Below, one piece after another: positions 47,669 through 57,935 of a stretch of DNA of 64,000 nt. Under the pieces are notes generated by a model. That model was not told the origin of the DNA, did not search any database, and saw only the letters and a list, made by a program, of their open reading frames with translations. A program made the translations under genes and the position numbers. The DNA is from Acerihabitans sp047324305. GTDB lineage: Bacteria; Pseudomonadota; Gammaproteobacteria; Enterobacterales; Enterobacteriaceae. The DNA is taken from NCBI RefSeq assembly GCF_047324305.1, contig NZ_CP178740.1, positions 1,364,001-1,428,000 on the forward strand. Direction: 5' to 3'. How positions within the stretch are numbered: the stretch's first letter is position 1; the number at the start of each line of letters is the position of its first letter.

Positions 47669-50230
47669 GTGAAGTTCGTAAAATATTTTTTAATCTTTGC
47701 AGTGTGTTGCATTCTGTTGGGAGCCGCCTCGATATTTGGCATGTACAAATATATCGAGCCGCAGTTGCCTGACGTCGCCACCCTGAAAGACATTCGGCTG
47801 CAGACCCCGATGCAGGTCTATAGCGCGGACGGTGAGCTGATAGCGCAGTTTGGGGAAAAACGCCGTATCCCCCTGAAGCTGCAGCAAATACCGCCGGAAC
47901 TGGTCCACGCGTTCGTGGCCACGGAAGACAGCCGCTTCTATGAGCACCATGGGGTTGACCCGGTGGGCATCATGCGCGCCGCCTCCATCGCGCTGATGTC
48001 CGGCCATGCGTCCCAGGGCGCCAGCACCATCACGCAGCAGCTGGCGCGCAATTTCTTCCTCAGCCCAGAGCGGACGTTGATTCGCAAAATCAAAGAAGCT
48101 TTCCTGGCCATCCGTATCGAGCAGCTGCTGACGAAAGATGAAATCATCGAGCTGTATCTCAACAAGATTTATCTGGGTTACCGCGCCTATGGCGTCGGCG
48201 CGGCGGCGCAGGTGTATTTTGGCAAGAATGTCGACCAGCTGACCCTGAGCGAGATGGCGGTCATTGCCGGCCTGCCGAAAGCGCCCTCGACCTTCAATCC
48301 GCTTTATTCCCACGATCGGGCGCTGGCGCGGCGTAATTTCGTGCTGTCGCGCATGCTGGATGAAAACTTCATTACGCGCGAACAGTTCGAACAGGCCCGC
48401 AACAGCGATCTGGTGGCGAATTATCACGTGCCGCAAATGGCGTTTTCGGCGCCTTATGTCTCTGAAATGGTGCGTCAGGACATGATGAAACGCTACGGGG
48501 AAAATGCCTATACCGATGGTTATAAGGTCTATACCACCATCACCAAAAAACTACAGCTGGCGGCGCAGGACGCCGTGCGCAACAACGTGCTCGATTACGA
48601 TATCCGCCACGGCTACCGCGGACCGAGCAACGTGCTGTGGAAGGTGGGTGAAATGGCCTGGGACCAGAAGCATATCGTCGATACTTTAAAAACGCTGCCG
48701 GTTTACGGACCGCTGTTCCCGGCGGTGGTAACGCAGGCCGACGCCGAACAGGCCACCGCCGTAATGGCGGACGGCAGCAGCGTCGCCCTGCCGATGGCAG
48801 GGGTGCGTTGGGCGCGAGCGTTTAAAACCGATACGCTGCAAGGCCCTCTGCCGCGCAAGGTCTCGGACGTCGTCAAGCCGGGCGAGCAAATTTGGGTGCG
48901 CAAGGTCGGCGATATCTGGTGGCTGGCGCAGGTGCCCGACGTCAACTCGGCGCTGGTGTCCCTCAATCCGCAGGACGGCGCGGTCAAGGCGTTGGTGGGA
49001 GGGTTCGATTTCAACCAGAGCAAATTCAACCGCGTCACCCAATCGCTGCGGCAGGTCGGGTCGAATATCAAGCCGTTCCTGTATACCGCCGCCATGGATA
49101 AAGGGCTGACCCTGGCCACCATCCTTAACGACGTGCCGATTTCCCGTTGGGACGCCGGCGCCGGCGCCGACTGGCGGCCGAAAAACTCGCCTCCGACCTA
49201 TGACGGCCCCATCCGCCTGCGCCAGGGGCTGGGGCAATCGAAAAACGTGATGATGGTGCGCGCCATGCGCGCCATGGGCGTGGATTATGCCGCGGAATAC
49301 CTGCTGCGCTTTGGTTTTCCCGCGCAGAATATCGTGCATACCGAATCGCTGGCGCTAGGCTCGGCGTCGTTTACTCCGCTGCAGATGGTGCGCGGGTACT
49401 CGGTGCTCTCCAACGGCGGTTATCTGGTCGACCCCTACCTGATTACCCGCATCGAGGACGAAGCCGGCCATGTTCTGTTTGCAGCCAAGCCCAAAGTGGT
49501 CTGCGACACCTGCAACCTGCCGGTAATCTACGGCGACACCAACAAATCCGCCGTCCTGTCCGATGACAGCATGGAAAACGTCGCCGTGTCGCGCCAACCC
49601 GATAATAACGCCGCCGTGCCGATGCCCCGCCTGGAAACCGTTTCCCCGGCGCAACAGGCCGCTGACGGCAGCCAGCTTTATGCGCCGCACGTCATCAGTA
49701 CGCCGCTGGCGTTCCTGATCCACGACGCGCTTAACAGCAACATCTTTGGCGAACCCGGCTGGATGGGCACCGGCTGGCGCGCGGGCAAGGACTTGAAGCG
49801 CCATGATATCGGCGGCAAGACCGGTACCACCAACGATTCCAAGGATGCCTGGTTCTCAGGCTACGGCCCGCAAACCGTCACCACCGTATGGATTGGCTTC
49901 GACGATCATCGCCGCAACCTGGGCCGGGCCACGGCGTCCGGCGCCATCAGCGATCAGATTTCCGGCGGCGAAGGCGGTGCCAAAAGCGCCCAGCCGGCCT
50001 GGGATGATTTTATGAAGGTCGCGCTGGAAGGAATACCGGAGCAAAAAGTCACGCCCCCGCCGGGCATCGTCACCGTCAGCATCGATAAGAGCAGCGGCAA
50101 ACTCTCCGACGGCGGCGGCAACAGTCGCGAGGAATACTTTATCGACGGTACGCAGCCGAGGGACCGGGTGGTGCACGAGGTGGGTACCGTGGTGACGGAT
50201 AACGGCGGCGAATCGCACGAACTGTTCTAA
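47669..50230 (+). CDS. mrcA: Penicillin-binding protein 1A
   Basis: PBP1A is a bifunctional peptidoglycan synthase. The 853-residue protein starts at GTG and has one N-terminal transmembrane helix (about 8-28). The GT51 transglycosylase domain (about 55-230) has ATEDSRFYEHHGVDP, GASTITQQLARN and KIYLGYRAYGVGAAAQVYF. An OB-like insert precedes the transpeptidase domain, with SNIKPF (active-site Ser), SKN and KTGTTN. Length matches E. coli (850). A six-unit hairpin repeat array starts at its stop codon. Confidence 0.98.
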   Translation: MKFVKYFLIFAVCCILLGAASIFGMYKYIEPQLPDVATLKDIRLQTPMQVYSADGELIAQFGEKRRIPLKLQQIPPELVHAFVATEDSRFYEHHGVDPVGIMRAASIALMSGHASQGASTITQQLARNFFLSPERTLIRKIKEAFLAIRIEQLLTKDEIIELYLNKIYLGYRAYGVGAAAQVYFGKNVDQLTLSEMAVIAGLPKAPSTFNPLYSHDRALARRNFVLSRMLDENFITREQFEQARNSDLVANYHVPQMAFSAPYVSEMVRQDMMKRYGENAYTDGYKVYTTITKKLQLAAQDAVRNNVLDYDIRHGYRGPSNVLWKVGEMAWDQKHIVDTLKTLPVYGPLFPAVVTQADAEQATAVMADGSSVALPMAGVRWARAFKTDTLQGPLPRKVSDVVKPGEQIWVRKVGDIWWLAQVPDVNSALVSLNPQDGAVKALVGGFDFNQSKFNRVTQSLRQVGSNIKPFLYTAAMDKGLTLATILNDVPISRWDAGAGADWRPKNSPPTYDGPIRLRQGLGQSKNVMMVRAMRAMGVDYAAEYLLRFGFPAQNIVHTESLALGSASFTPLQMVRGYSVLSNGGYLVDPYLITRIEDEAGHVLFAAKPKVVCDTCNLPVIYGDTNKSAVLSDDSMENVAVSRQPDNNAAVPMPRLETVSPAQQAADGSQLYAPHVISTPLAFLIHDALNSNIFGEPGWMGTGWRAGKDLKRHDIGGKTGTTNDSKDAWFSGYGPQTVTTVWIGFDDHRRNLGRATASGAISDQISGGEGGAKSAQPAWDDFMKVALEGIPEQKVTPPPGIVTVSIDKSSGKLSDGGGNSREEYFIDGTQPRDRVVHEVGTVVTDNGGESHELF

Positions 50231-50251
50231 TGCGGCGGCCTGCCACGGCAG

Positions 50252-50915
50252 GCCCGCCAACACCGCACTCAAAGCAGACATGTCAAGGGAGAGCGTGCCA
50301 ATGGGGTCGAATCGGGCGTGGTTTTCCCGCCCGACCGAGCGCCCCATGGCACGGCAGGCCCGCCAACACCGCGCCCAAAGCAGACGTGTTAAGGGAGAGC
50401 GTGCCAATGGGGTCGAATCGGGCGTGGTTTTCCCGCCCGACCGAGCGCCCCATGGCGCGTATGCCCGCCAACACCGCACTCAAAGCAGACGTGTTAAGGG
50501 AGAGCGTGCCAATGGGGTCGAATCGGGCGTGGTTTTCCCGCCCGACCGAGCGCCCCATGGCGCGGTATGCCCGCCAACACCGCACTCAAAGCAGACGTGT
50601 TAAGGGAGAGCGTGCCAATGGGGTCGAATCGGGCGTGGTTTTCCCGCCCGACCGAGCGCCTCATGGCGCGGCAGGCCCGCCAACACCGCGCCCAAAGCAG
50701 ACGTGTTAAGGGAGAGCGTGCCAATGGGGTCGAATCGGGCGTGGTTTTCCCGCCCGACCGAGCGCCCCATGGCACGGCAGGCCCGCCAACACCGCGCCCA
50801 AAGCAGACGTGTTAAGGGAGAGCGTACCAATAGGGTCGAATCGGGCGTGGTTTTCCCGCCCGACCGAGCGCCCCATGGCGCGGTATGCCCGCCAACACCG
50901 CACTCAAAGCAGGCA
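50252..50915 (+). repeat. Intergenic hairpin repeat, array 2 (six tandem units)
   Basis: Six tandem units of 105-106 bases start at 50252, 50358, 50463, 50569, 50675 and 50781, followed by a partial unit from 50887. Each begins GCCCGCCAACACCGC, then a GTGTTAAGGGAGAGC linker, and a hairpin. Its outer arms are GTGCC(A)ATGGGG and CCCCATGGC; its inner stem is TCGGGCG/CGCCCGA around TGGTTTTCC. Units differ at only a few bases, which indicates recent duplication or homogenisation. The array lies between convergent mrcA and nudE, and before a likely terminator of mrcA. Confidence 0.97.
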
Positions 50916-50926
50916 TCCAAAGGGAT

Positions 50927-50950
50927 AACCGGACTCCGGTTGTTTTATTT
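50927..50950 (+). terminator. Likely intrinsic terminator of mrcA
   Basis: AACCGG and CCGGTT pair around ACT, followed by GTTTTATTT. It overlaps the last codons of nudE on the other strand and lies beyond repeat array 2, so mrcA mRNA would include the array. Confidence 0.6.
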
Positions 50951-51496
50951 CCGCACCAGCCACGCATGGGCCAGAAACAGCGCGCTGACGTTACGCGCCT
51001 CGCGAAAATCCGGCTCATTAAGCAACTCCATCATGCGATCGATGGGCCAGCGCACCTGCGGCAACGGTTCGGGCTCATCGCCCTCGCGCTGCTGCGCATA
51101 CAGATCCCGCGCCACCACGATATTCATTTTGCTGGAAAAATAGGACGGCGCCATGGTCAGCTTGGTTAAAATATCCATGCGCCGCGCGCCGAAACCCACC
51201 TCTTCCATCAGTTCCCGGTTCGCCGCTTCCAGGATCTCCTCGCCGGGATCAATCAGCCCCTTGGGAAACCCCAGCTCATAATCCTCAATGCCCACCGCAT
51301 ACTCACGGATCAACACCAGATGATCATCGATTATCGGTACGATCATCACCGCCTCCCGATCGGACGGCTGCATCCTTTCATAAATCCGCCGCGCCCCATT
51401 GCTGAACTCGAGGTCGACGGTTTCTACATTAAACAATCGGGAGCGCGCCACGGTTTCAACTTTATGAATTTTTGGTTTTTGCAGATGCTTATCCAT
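50945..51496 (-). CDS. nudE: ADP compounds hydrolase NudE
   Basis: NudE is a Nudix hydrolase acting on ADP-ribose, NADH and diadenosine polyphosphates. The 183-residue protein has the Nudix box GFPKGLIDPGEEILEAANRELMEEVGFG (about residues 84-111, GX5EX7REUXEEXGU form) and FSNGARRIYERMQPSDREAVMIVPI before it. Length is close to E. coli NudE (186). It is divergent from igaA and convergent with mrcA. Confidence 0.96.
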   Translation of the reverse strand: MDKHLQKPKIHKVETVARSRLFNVETVDLEFSNGARRIYERMQPSDREAVMIVPIIDDHLVLIREYAVGIEDYELGFPKGLIDPGEEILEAANRELMEEVGFGARRMDILTKLTMAPSYFSSKMNIVVARDLYAQQREGDEPEPLPQVRWPIDRMMELLNEPDFREARNVSALFLAHAWLVRK

Positions 51497-51917
51497 AATG
51501 GTCCCGAGCAGACAAAATACATGTCACAGCATAACCGCCTATGCGCGCAAACAACAGGATCAGGGCATCCACGTTAAATCCCCCGCCCGCCAGCGGCGCC
51601 GTTTCCGCGCCGGCTAACCCGATCTTTACCTGCCATTCCGCCAACGCGAGGCCGGGTAAAACGGATGCAATTAGTTATAGCATGGCAAGTAAAAGAAAAG
51701 AATTGGGATTAAAATAGGAAAATACCGATATGTCGCTAAAGAATGGATTGCTACCCTGAGATTAGCGTTGATAGTTGTCACGTTTTTTTCCCGCGCGGCT
51801 GTCAATCAAACAATCGAGTGTTCGTTTCTCTATGACGAGCGTGGCGTCACGCCGCTTGCCGGATGCGTATCATATTATCGATGTATCGTCGTTTTTTCGT
51901 GTTTCGATGGGGATGGC
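51497..51917. other. nudE-igaA intergenic region, no gene seen
   Basis: A 421-base gap between divergent nudE and igaA. An open frame in phase with igaA reaches back to 51768 but resembles no known protein. The segment around 51660-51760 is A+T-rich and may hold the igaA promoter; no confident -10/-35 pair was fixed. No hairpin repeat was found here. Confidence 0.5.
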
Positions 51918-54053
51918 ATGAGCACAATAGTCATTGTATTGGCCTTACTGTTGACCTGTGCGATCGCGTTATCCGCTTACCGGGCCTACCGCCGGCGCCA
52001 CATCCCCGCGCCGATAAAGCGCATGCCGTCGCTGCAACCCTTGCCCCGCAAACTGGCCCCGCAGGAACGCGAGGCCATCGAACACTATTTCCAGCTGAAT
52101 AAACACCTCCAGTATAGCTTGCCCCTGGCCTCGCCCCCCGCGCCGGTGGCGGAGACCCTGGCGTTAACCCCGCAAAGCGAGAATATCTATGCGGTCACCC
52201 ATGCCATCACCCGTTATGGCTTGGCCACCGACGCGCCCCATAAGTGGCGTTATTTCCTCGACAGTACCGAAGTGCATCTCCCCCCGCTCTGGGAACAGTA
52301 TATTGCCGACGAAAATCATGTCGAACTGATAAAAACCGCCGGGATCCCCCTGGTGATTGCGCTCAACGGCCACTCGCTGGTGGATTACATGTCCGCCGAC
52401 CCGCAAGCGCCCAGCCCGCCGCAGTTAGTACCGAACTCGTCCATGCGCGAGCAGGAAACCGAGCAGGTCGAATTGCTGAACATCCGCAAGGAAACCCCCG
52501 AGGAATATGCGCTCAGCCGGCCGAAGGGCATCTATGAGGCCGCCTTGCTGAGCGTGGCGCTATTATTGCTGTTTGTCAGCCTGCTGGCGCCGGTGCTGGC
52601 CGTGCCATGGCTGGTGGCCGTCGCCGGCGTGCTGATGGGTTGGGGCGGCTGGCGGCTGTTGCGCCGGCCGGCCGAGAGCGCGCTGCGGGATGTGCACTGC
52701 CTGCGCGGCACGCCCAAGCGCTGGGGCCTGTTCGGGGAATCTGACCAAAGCCGCATCAGCACCATCTCGTTCGGCATTATCGACCTGAACTACCCGCCCC
52801 ACTGGCTGCCTTTTATCGGCCATGATATGGGCAAAAAGACCGATGTCGATATCTACGTCAACCGCCAGGTGGTGCGCCAGGGGAAATATCTGTCCCTGCA
52901 TGACGAAATGAGGCATTTCCCGCTCCAGCGCTTTGGCGGCAACCTGGTATTGCTGTGCAGCTCGGCCCTGATCTTGTGCCTGCTGCTGATCTACGTGCCG
53001 CTGACCTTGCCGCTGACGCTGAGCACCGCCTGGTTAAAAGGCGCGCAGAATATCCAGGCGGTGGATGTCAATACGCTGGCGCAGGCGCAGCTGCGCATCG
53101 GCGATACGCTGCACGCCCAGGGCTCGGGCATGTGCTATATCAATACCGCCCTACCCGCGGATGCCCGGGAACCGTTTGTCCCTTTCGATTGTTCCAGCAT
53201 TTATTGGAATAACGCCGAACCGCTGCCTTTGCCGGAGTCCGACACGGTGGATAAGGCGGTATTATTGCTCAATACCGTCAATACCCAACTGCATCCCCAA
53301 CTGGATAACGATCCCAAGATCAATCCAGGCCTGGCGACCGCCATCCAGAAATCGGGCATGATACTGCTGGATGATTTTGCGGACATCGTGCTGAAAACGC
53401 AGGACCTTTGCCATGACGACAGCGCCTGCGGCCGGCTGAAAACCGCGCTGGTCAACCTGGCCAACGGCCGGGATTGGCCTTCGCTTGTAAAGCGGGCGCG
53501 CAACGGCACGCTCAAAGGCGTCAACGTCCTGCTGCGCCCGGTCAGCGCGGAAACGCTGCAAAACCTGGTGACCAGCGCCACCTCGTCCATTTTCACCGGA
53601 GAGACCCGCCAGGCGACCAATGCCCTTAACAGTCCCCCGCCGGGCGGATTCCTGATCCACAGCGACGAGGGAAAATTACTGGTGGATCATCCATTGCCGG
53701 CCAGTTCCTTATATGATTACACCGGGCTGGCGCAATGGCATGAACTGCAGCGCCTCTCCGCCATGCTGCTGCACACGCCGTTCCGCGCCCAGGGCGTCAT
53801 TACCAATATCACCGTCGACGCCAACGGCACCCGCCATATTTCGCTGCACAGCGAACCCGATGTCATCACCGTCTGGCGCTACCTTGGCACCAGCGTACTG
53901 CTTTTCCTGTTGATTATCATCGCATTGGTCAACGCCGTACTGCTGATCCGCCGCCTGGGCAAAAGCCGGCATCACGCCCAGGATATTCAGCGTTATTATG
54001 AAAGCTGTTTTAATACCCACCTGCCCACCGTGGCATTAAAAACGCTGCGTTAA
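51918..54053 (+). CDS. igaA: Intracellular growth attenuator protein IgaA (Rcs inhibitor)
   Basis: IgaA (YrfF/MucM) is an essential inner-membrane protein that holds the Rcs phosphorelay off by contact with RcsD and RcsF. From ATG at 51918 the protein is 711 residues, exactly the E. coli length, starting MSTIVIVLALLLTCAIAL. It has transmembrane segments near 5-20, 205-255 (LLFVSLLAPVLAVPWLVAV), 340-370 and 655-675. Large cytoplasmic parts have the conserved NIRKETPEEYALSRP and HCLRGTPKRWGLFGESDQ; the periplasmic part has RPVSAETLQNLV. The upstream extension of the frame was not used. Confidence 0.95.
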   Translation: MSTIVIVLALLLTCAIALSAYRAYRRRHIPAPIKRMPSLQPLPRKLAPQEREAIEHYFQLNKHLQYSLPLASPPAPVAETLALTPQSENIYAVTHAITRYGLATDAPHKWRYFLDSTEVHLPPLWEQYIADENHVELIKTAGIPLVIALNGHSLVDYMSADPQAPSPPQLVPNSSMREQETEQVELLNIRKETPEEYALSRPKGIYEAALLSVALLLLFVSLLAPVLAVPWLVAVAGVLMGWGGWRLLRRPAESALRDVHCLRGTPKRWGLFGESDQSRISTISFGIIDLNYPPHWLPFIGHDMGKKTDVDIYVNRQVVRQGKYLSLHDEMRHFPLQRFGGNLVLLCSSALILCLLLIYVPLTLPLTLSTAWLKGAQNIQAVDVNTLAQAQLRIGDTLHAQGSGMCYINTALPADAREPFVPFDCSSIYWNNAEPLPLPESDTVDKAVLLLNTVNTQLHPQLDNDPKINPGLATAIQKSGMILLDDFADIVLKTQDLCHDDSACGRLKTALVNLANGRDWPSLVKRARNGTLKGVNVLLRPVSAETLQNLVTSATSSIFTGETRQATNALNSPPPGGFLIHSDEGKLLVDHPLPASSLYDYTGLAQWHELQRLSAMLLHTPFRAQGVITNITVDANGTRHISLHSEPDVITVWRYLGTSVLLFLLIIIALVNAVLLIRRLGKSRHHAQDIQRYYESCFNTHLPTVALKTLR

Positions 54054-54096
54054 CCCGCGGCGCCCCGGTTTGCCCGGCGCGTCATGCGCACGGAAT

Positions 54097-54127
54097 TTGC
54101 ATGTCATCCGCCAACGACTGGTATAAT
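54097..54127 (+). promoter_or_regulatory. Candidate promoter of hslR-hslO
   Basis: TGG-TATAAT (extended -10, 54119-54127) lies about 100 bases before hslR, with TTGCAT 19 bases upstream as a weak -35. A sigma-32-like pattern was not evident. The yrfG gene that stands here in E. coli is absent. Confidence 0.55.
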
Positions 54128-54229
54128 ACCCTAATGTATCCTGATACCGGCGGCACACCAGCGCGGCATCCACCCGGCGGACCGGGTACTGAAAAAGCGC
54201 CCGTTCCCGGCCAGCACACAGGAGGCACG

Positions 54230-54652
54230 ATGAAAAACCAGGATAAGGACAAAGGCGGACAGGAAGAGGCCGTCCGCCTTGATAAATGGCTTTGGGCGGC
54301 ACGATTTTACAAAACCCGCGCCATCGCCCGGGAAATGGTGGAAGGCGGCAAAGTCCATTACAACGGACAGCGCACCAAACCCGGCAAAATCATGGAGAGC
54401 GGCGCGGAGATCACCCTGCGCCAGGGTGATGACGAGCGCACCGTGGTGGCGCTTACCCTAACGGTACAGCGCCGGCCCGCCAGCGAAGCGCAACTGTTCT
54501 ACCAGGAAACGGCGCAAAGCGTGGCCAAACGCGAAAAGCTGGCCGCCGCGCGCAAAATCAATGCCCAGAACGTGACCCACCCGGACCGGCGGCCGGATAA
54601 AAAAGAGCGCCGCAACCTGATTAAATTTAAATATGGCGAGTCGGGGGAATAA
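54230..54652 (+). CDS. hslR: Ribosome-associated heat shock protein Hsp15
   Basis: Hsp15 binds free 50S subunits carrying nascent chains after heat shock, through an S4-type RNA-binding fold. From ATG at 54230 (AGGAGG before it) the protein is 140 residues, with the S4 motif RLDKWLWAARFYKTRAIAREMVEGGKVHYNGQRTKPGK (about residues 16-53) and a basic tail (RRPDKKERRNLIKFKYGE). Length is close to E. coli (133). It precedes hslO by 29 bases. Confidence 0.96.
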   Translation: MKNQDKDKGGQEEAVRLDKWLWAARFYKTRAIAREMVEGGKVHYNGQRTKPGKIMESGAEITLRQGDDERTVVALTLTVQRRPASEAQLFYQETAQSVAKREKLAAARKINAQNVTHPDRRPDKKERRNLIKFKYGESGE

Positions 54653-54681
54653 GCCCGCCGCCACCGGCAAGAGAGAGAATT

Positions 54682-55560
54682 ATGGCCATTCACGACCAGC
54701 TACACCGTTATTTATTTGAAGATTATGCCGTGCGCGGTGAACTGGTTTCATTGCATGATACCTACCGGCAGGTCCTGGGCCAGCATGATTACCCGCCCAG
54801 CGTCAAAAACCTGCTGGGGGAAATGCTGGTGGTCACCAGCCTGCTGACCGCTACGCTGAAATTCAGCGGCGAGATTACCGTGCAACTGCAGGGCGACGGG
54901 CCGCTGCGCCTGGTGGTCATTAACGGCGATCACCAGCAGAATATGCGCGGCGTGGCGCGCATCGACGGCGACATCGCCGAAAACAGCACGCTCAGACAAA
55001 TGGTCGGCAACGGCTACCTGGTCATTACGCTCACCCCGGATGAGGGCGAGCGTTACCAGGGCGTGGTGGGCCTGGAAGGAGAACACCTGGCCGATTGCCT
55101 GGAAAACTACTTCCTGCAGTCTGAACAGCTGCTGACCCGCCTGTTTATCCGCACCGGCGAAGCCAACGGCCAGGTCGCGGCCGCCGGTATGCTGCTACAG
55201 GTGCTGCCCGCGCGCGATGCCAGCCACGACGACTTTGACCGCCTGGCGCAGTTGACCGCCACAGTCAAGGCGGAAGAGCTGTTCACCCTGCCGGCCGATG
55301 ACGTGTTATATCGCCTCTATCATCAGGATAAGGTATCGCTTTACCCCGCCCAGGACGTCCGTTTTCTTTGCACCTGCTCCCGGCAGCGTTGTGCTGACGC
55401 GCTGCTGACGCTGCCGGAGCATGAGCTTGATGAAATGCTCGATCAGGACGAAACCATCGACATGCATTGTGATTTCTGCGGTAGTCATTATGTCTTTACC
55501 GCCGGGGATGTCGCGGCGATAAAGTCAGACCGCACGGGCCCTGAGACACAATTACACTGA
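54682..55560 (+). CDS. hslO: Redox-activated chaperonin Hsp33
   Basis: Hsp33 is a cytoplasmic holdase switched on by oxidation. The 292-residue protein has the N-terminal Hsp33 domain (LHRYLFEDYAVRGELVSL, FSGEITVQLQGDGPLRL). The C-terminal redox switch keeps the zinc cysteines in FLCTCSRQRCADAL and MHCDFCGSHYVF (CxC and CxxC). All four ligands are present. It is downstream of hslR as in E. coli. pckA follows after 192 bases. Confidence 0.97.
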   Translation: MAIHDQLHRYLFEDYAVRGELVSLHDTYRQVLGQHDYPPSVKNLLGEMLVVTSLLTATLKFSGEITVQLQGDGPLRLVVINGDHQQNMRGVARIDGDIAENSTLRQMVGNGYLVITLTPDEGERYQGVVGLEGEHLADCLENYFLQSEQLLTRLFIRTGEANGQVAAAGMLLQVLPARDASHDDFDRLAQLTATVKAEELFTLPADDVLYRLYHQDKVSLYPAQDVRFLCTCSRQRCADALLTLPEHELDEMLDQDETIDMHCDFCGSHYVFTAGDVAAIKSDRTGPETQLH

Positions 55561-55752
55561 GATAGGCGCCGGCGGGCACAGGACAGATAGACTTGCCTAT
55601 GGTAGCGCATGCTGAAGCTTTATTTATGCGTCAGCTCCCAATACAGTGTAAAACTTGCTGACGTCGGTTATTTCATGACCTACCTCTCGGTGATCCACTG
55701 GGTAACCCTTACAATCGCTACAGGTAATAATTTAAAGCTAAGGAGTCGTCAT

Positions 55753-57372
<1,620 letters not shown>

Positions 57373-57407
57373 GCACGCCGGCGCCGGGCTAAACCCCGGC
57401 GCGGTAA

Positions 57408-57880
57408 GCCCGCCAACGCCGAACCTAAAGCAGACGTGTTCAAGGGAGAGCGTGCCGATGGGGTCGAAGCGGCCATGGTTTTCCTGGCCGCCAGAGCGCC
57501 CCATGGCATGCTAGGCCCGCCAACGCCGAACCTAAAGCAGACGTGTTCAAGGGAGAGCGTGCCAATGGGGTCGAAGCGGCCATGGTTTTCCTGGCCGCCA
57601 AAGCGCCCCATGGCATGCTAGGCCCGCCAACGCCGAACCTAAAGCAGACGTGTTCAAGGGAGAGCGTGCCAATGGGGTCGAAGCGGCCATGGTTTTCCTG
57701 GCCGCCAAAGCGCCCCATGGCATGCTAGGCCCGCCAACGCCGAACCTAAAGCAGACGTGTTCAAGGGAGAGCGTGCCAATGGGGTCGAAGCGGCCATGGT
57801 TTTCCTGGCCGCCAGAGTGCCCCATGGCATGCTAGGCCCGCTGACACCGGGCTTAAATCCGGCGCTTGCCAGTCCACATC
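57408..57880 (+). repeat. Intergenic hairpin repeat, array 3 (four tandem units)
   Basis: Four units of exactly 107 bases begin at 57408, 57515, 57622 and 57729; a diverged partial unit starts at 57836. The linker (GCCCGCCAACGCCGAACC, GTGTTCAAGGGAGAGC) and outer arms match array 2. The inner stem is GCGGCCA/TGGCCGC around the same TGGTTTTCC loop, so both sides changed together. A strong hairpin GCGCCGGG/CCCGGCGC at 57381-57402 precedes the array. The array sits between the pckA stop and a strong terminator. Confidence 0.97.
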
Positions 57881-57882
57881 AT

Positions 57883-57909
57883 GCCTCCGCGTAACGGAGG
57901 CTTTTTTTT
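57883..57909 (+). terminator. Intrinsic terminator downstream of pckA and repeat array 3
   Basis: GCCTCCG and CGGAGGC pair around CGTAA, followed by eight T. It lies 511 bases past the pckA stop, beyond the repeats, and 27 bases before the envZ stop on the other strand. Confidence 0.9.
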
Positions 57910-57935
57910 GCCCCGCGGTCGTTGCCGCGGCGGGA

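Noticed and set aside
50252..50915. CRISPR array
   Set aside because: The whole 106-base unit is conserved, including what would be spacers; there is no short repeat with unique spacers and no cas gene.
50230..51018. Many open frames of 65-160 codons on both strands inside repeat array 2
   Set aside because: The frames repeat the same peptide in shifted phase because the unit is about 106 bases, not a multiple of three. They are open on both strands and have no ribosome binding site or homology.
51768..51917. N-terminal extension of IgaA
   Set aside because: The 50 extra residues match no IgaA, and starting at 51918 gives the exact family length.
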